Shown: positions 15,152-16,520 of the stretch, one piece after another
Layout of the letters: every line of letters starts with the position of its first letter
How positions within the stretch are numbered: the stretch's first letter is position 1
Source: an uncultured Lysobacteraceae bacterium
GTDB taxonomy: Bacteria > Pseudomonadota > Gammaproteobacteria > Xanthomonadales > Rhodanobacteraceae
Direction: 5' to 3'
Length of the DNA stretch: 16,520 nucleotides
Assembly: GCA_946482585.1 (NCBI GenBank)
Contig: CAMLSI010000050.1
Span: forward strand, 1 to 16,520
The notes under the pieces: generated by a model
What the model saw: the letters and a program-made list of their open reading frames with translations, nothing else
Databases searched by the model: none
What the model was told of the DNA's origin: nothing
Translations under genes and position numbers: made by a program

Positions 15152-16095
15152 CGCGAAAGCCTAGCACGGAGATTCCCACCAAACGCGCACCCGCGGCGCT
15201 GGAAAATGACCGCGACGCGCGCTTCCAGGCCATGCTGCGCGCGGCCTGCATCAAGGCCGCCGGCGTCGGCGCGCTGTCGGCGCTGGTCGGTGCGATTCCC
15301 GGCGCGGGCGTGCTGCTGCGCTTCACGCTCGGCGAACTGGCCGACGTCGCCGCGGTCAGCGCGATCCAGGAAAAACTCATCGAAGACACGCTCGCACTGT
15401 ACGAGCTGCCGCTGCCCGAGCCGCTGCGCAAACCGCTGATCGCGCAGATCAGCGCGCTCGGCGCGGGCGCGAGCGTCGGTGTCGATGCGATCGGCCGCCG
15501 CATCCTCGGCCGCTTCGGCAGCAAACTCGGCGGAACCGTGTTCGGCCGCGTCGCACCGCTGGTCGGCGTGCTCACGAGCGCGCTCGGCAATGCCGCGACG
15601 ACCTATGCGATCGGCCGCCGCGCCGAAGCGTTCGCGAAGATGGGCGCAGCGCCGGCCGACAGCCTCGTCGACGCGTTCCGCGCGTTCACCGGCGTCGACG
15701 AACGCCGCGTCTGGGAATGGTCGGTCACGGCCACGAAGGAGGCGCTCGGCACGATTGCGCGCGTCACGGCGAAAGTGAAAGCGATGAATCCGTTCGCGCG
15801 CTGGGAAGTACCCGACGTCGATACGAACGAAGCGGAGCCGGGCGACGCCGCGGCGGCGCGGCCGACGGCATCGAAACGCAGACCACGTGCAGCAGCGGAG
15901 TCCGATGCCGGCACGACGAAAAAGCCGGCACGGAAGGCGTCCGCAGCCAAAAAGGCGCCGGCTGCGAAGGCTGCCGCGAAGAAATCCGCCGGCGCACGTC
16001 CGGCGGCGAAAAAAAGCGCGGCCGCGAAGACCGCACGAAAAACCACCGCGCAGAGCCGGCGCAAGGCGCGGGGCGGCACCGACTCGTCGACCTGA
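15145..16095 (+). CDS. EcsC/DUF697-like protein with histone-H1-like Ala/Lys tail
   Basis: A 316-residue protein, MASRKPSTEIPTKRAP onward. A short basic leader precedes a Gly/Ala-rich hydrophobic core (about 33-167). Its segments include ACIKAAGVGALSALVGAIPG (34-53), GELADVAAVSAIQEKLIEDT (63-82) and VAPLVGVLTSALGNAATTYA (136-155). This resembles EcsC or DUF697 membrane-associated domains, but the family is not certain. Residues 168-222 look soluble. The end, about 244-310, is a low-complexity Lys/Arg/Ala/Pro tail with KKPA and AAKK repeats, like histone-H1-like bacterial proteins and the DNA-binding tails of AlgP and PhaF. GAGG six bases before the ATG supports the start. The gene converges with phaC across a terminator. 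A nucleoid- or granule-binding role is inference. Confidence 0.75.
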   Translation: MASRKPSTEIPTKRAPAALENDRDARFQAMLRAACIKAAGVGALSALVGAIPGAGVLLRFTLGELADVAAVSAIQEKLIEDTLALYELPLPEPLRKPLIAQISALGAGASVGVDAIGRRILGRFGSKLGGTVFGRVAPLVGVLTSALGNAATTYAIGRRAEAFAKMGAAPADSLVDAFRAFTGVDERRVWEWSVTATKEALGTIARVTAKVKAMNPFARWEVPDVDTNEAEPGDAAAARPTASKRRPRAAAESDAGTTKKPARKASAAKKAPAAKAAAKKSAGARPAAKKSAAAKTARKTTAQSRRKARGGTDSST

Positions 16096-16123
16096 TCCGG
16101 GTCGACGCCGCGGCATTCGCAGC

Positions 16124-16153
16124 GACGCCGGCTCACGCCGGCGTCTGCTTTTT
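16124..16153 (+). terminator. Intrinsic terminator between the H1-tailed gene and phaC
   Basis: GACGCCGGC and GCCGGCGTC (16124-16132 and 16137-16145) form a perfect 9-base-pair stem with a TCAC loop, followed by TGC and five Ts. It ends transcription of the plus-strand gene whose stop is at 16095. The last T of the run is part of the phaC stop codon on the other strand. For phaC messages the same hairpin forms right after the stop but lacks a U-tract. Confidence 0.8.
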
Positions 16154-16520
16154 CAGGAGCGCTTGACGAGCCAGTCGTGGATCGCCGGCGGCACTTCGCG
16201 CTGCGCGCGGCCCGACACGTAGATGCCGATATGGCCGCCCTTGAACGCGATCTGCGAGTAGTCCTTGCTGCCGGTCGCGTCCGCGAGCGCGCGCGACGCC
16301 GCCGGCGGCACGAGGTGATCCTGCTCGGCAAAGATATTGAGCACCGGTGCGCGCAGGTTCTTCAGGCTCACCTCCTTGTCGCCGATGCGCAGGCCCCCCT
16401 TGAGCAGCTTGTTGCCCTGGTAGAAGTCCTTGACGAACTGGCGGAACGCTTCGCCGGCCTGGTCGGGCGAGTCGAAGATCCACTTTTCCATGCGCAGGAA
16501 ATTCTCGAGCTCGGTCTTGT
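16153..16520 (-). CDS. phaC: Class III PHA synthase catalytic subunit PhaC, C-terminal part
   Basis: The 5' end lies beyond the right edge; 121 complete codons and the stop are present. The sequence opens KTELENFLRMEKWIFDSPDQ and continues through AFRQFVKDFYQGNKL, LNIFAEQDHLVPP and GGHIGIYVSGRAQREVPPAI, closely matching the C-terminus of class III (PhaC of PhaEC) synthases. The alpha/beta-hydrolase triad Asp is in AEQDH (codon 16318-16320) and the His in GGHIG (codon 16231-16233); the catalytic Cys would be outside the window. The enzyme polymerises (R)-3-hydroxyacyl-CoA on carbon storage granules, with PhaE as partner subunit. A shorter reading from the internal ATG at 16491 is not the true start because the homology continues upstream to the edge. 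Confidence 0.93.
   Translation of the reverse strand, partial: KTELENFLRMEKWIFDSPDQAGEAFRQFVKDFYQGNKLLKGGLRIGDKEVSLKNLRAPVLNIFAEQDHLVPPAASRALADATGSKDYSQIAFKGGHIGIYVSGRAQREVPPAIHDWLVKRS

Noticed and set aside
15874..16074. H1-like tail as a frameshift or low-complexity artefact
   Set aside because: The frame is continuous, codon choice matches the rest of the gene, and the stop is followed by a proper terminator, so the tail is real.
1..16520. Insertion sequences, CRISPR arrays, tRNA genes or prophage remnants
   Set aside because: No transposase-like proteins, spaced direct repeats or tRNA-like cloverleaf sequences were recognised; composition looks uniform throughout.

Overview
The window is high-GC, gene-dense bacterial chromosome. 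Gene content (cbb3 oxidase with its assembly genes, azurin, a class III PHA synthase, GtrA/GT2 sugar-transfer genes and mtnA) suggests a respiring Gammaproteobacterium, perhaps Xanthomonadales/Lysobacterales. That placement is inferred from gene families and layout only; there is no rRNA. I see no mobile element, tRNA, CRISPR array or phage gene, and no gene looks broken.

Region 1 (1-8698, minus strand) is a microaerobic respiration locus. In transcription order it reads azurin, ccoN, ccoO, ccoQ, ccoP, a 99-residue two-helix membrane protein, ccoG, ccoH, ccoI, ccoS, and the first codons of a TauE/SafE-like membrane protein that runs off the left edge. From ccoO to the TauE/SafE-like gene every junction overlaps, mostly by the 4-base ATGA/GTGA type. 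CcoNOP form the oxygen-reducing enzyme. CcoG, CcoH, CcoI and CcoS supply and insert copper and heme. Azurin is a soluble periplasmic electron carrier. The one convincing anaerobox (FNR/ANR site) lies upstream of azurin, at the spacing expected of an FNR-activated promoter, so azurin and possibly the whole oxidase operon are probably switched on at low oxygen.

Region 2 (8745-10901, plus strand) holds a polytopic GT-C/GT39-like membrane protein followed by a secreted intradiol-dioxygenase-like protein. They are probably co-transcribed.

Region 3 (10911-13319, minus strand) holds mtnA (methionine salvage), a DPM1/GtrB-type GT2 glycosyltransferase and a GtrA-type membrane protein, tightly packed as an apparent operon.

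Region 4 (13367-16520) has an MsbA-like ABC exporter half-transporter (minus) and, divergently, a protein with an EcsC/DUF697-like hydrophobic core and a histone-H1-like Ala/Lys tail (plus). Their start codons overlap within ATGGCAT. Convergent with the tailed protein, across a strong terminator, is the 3' end of a class III PHA synthase gene (phaC). The tailed protein beside phaC resembles in layout the PhaF phasin of Pseudomonas, which links PHA granules to the nucleoid, but with a different N-terminal domain. This is the most interesting lead in the window.
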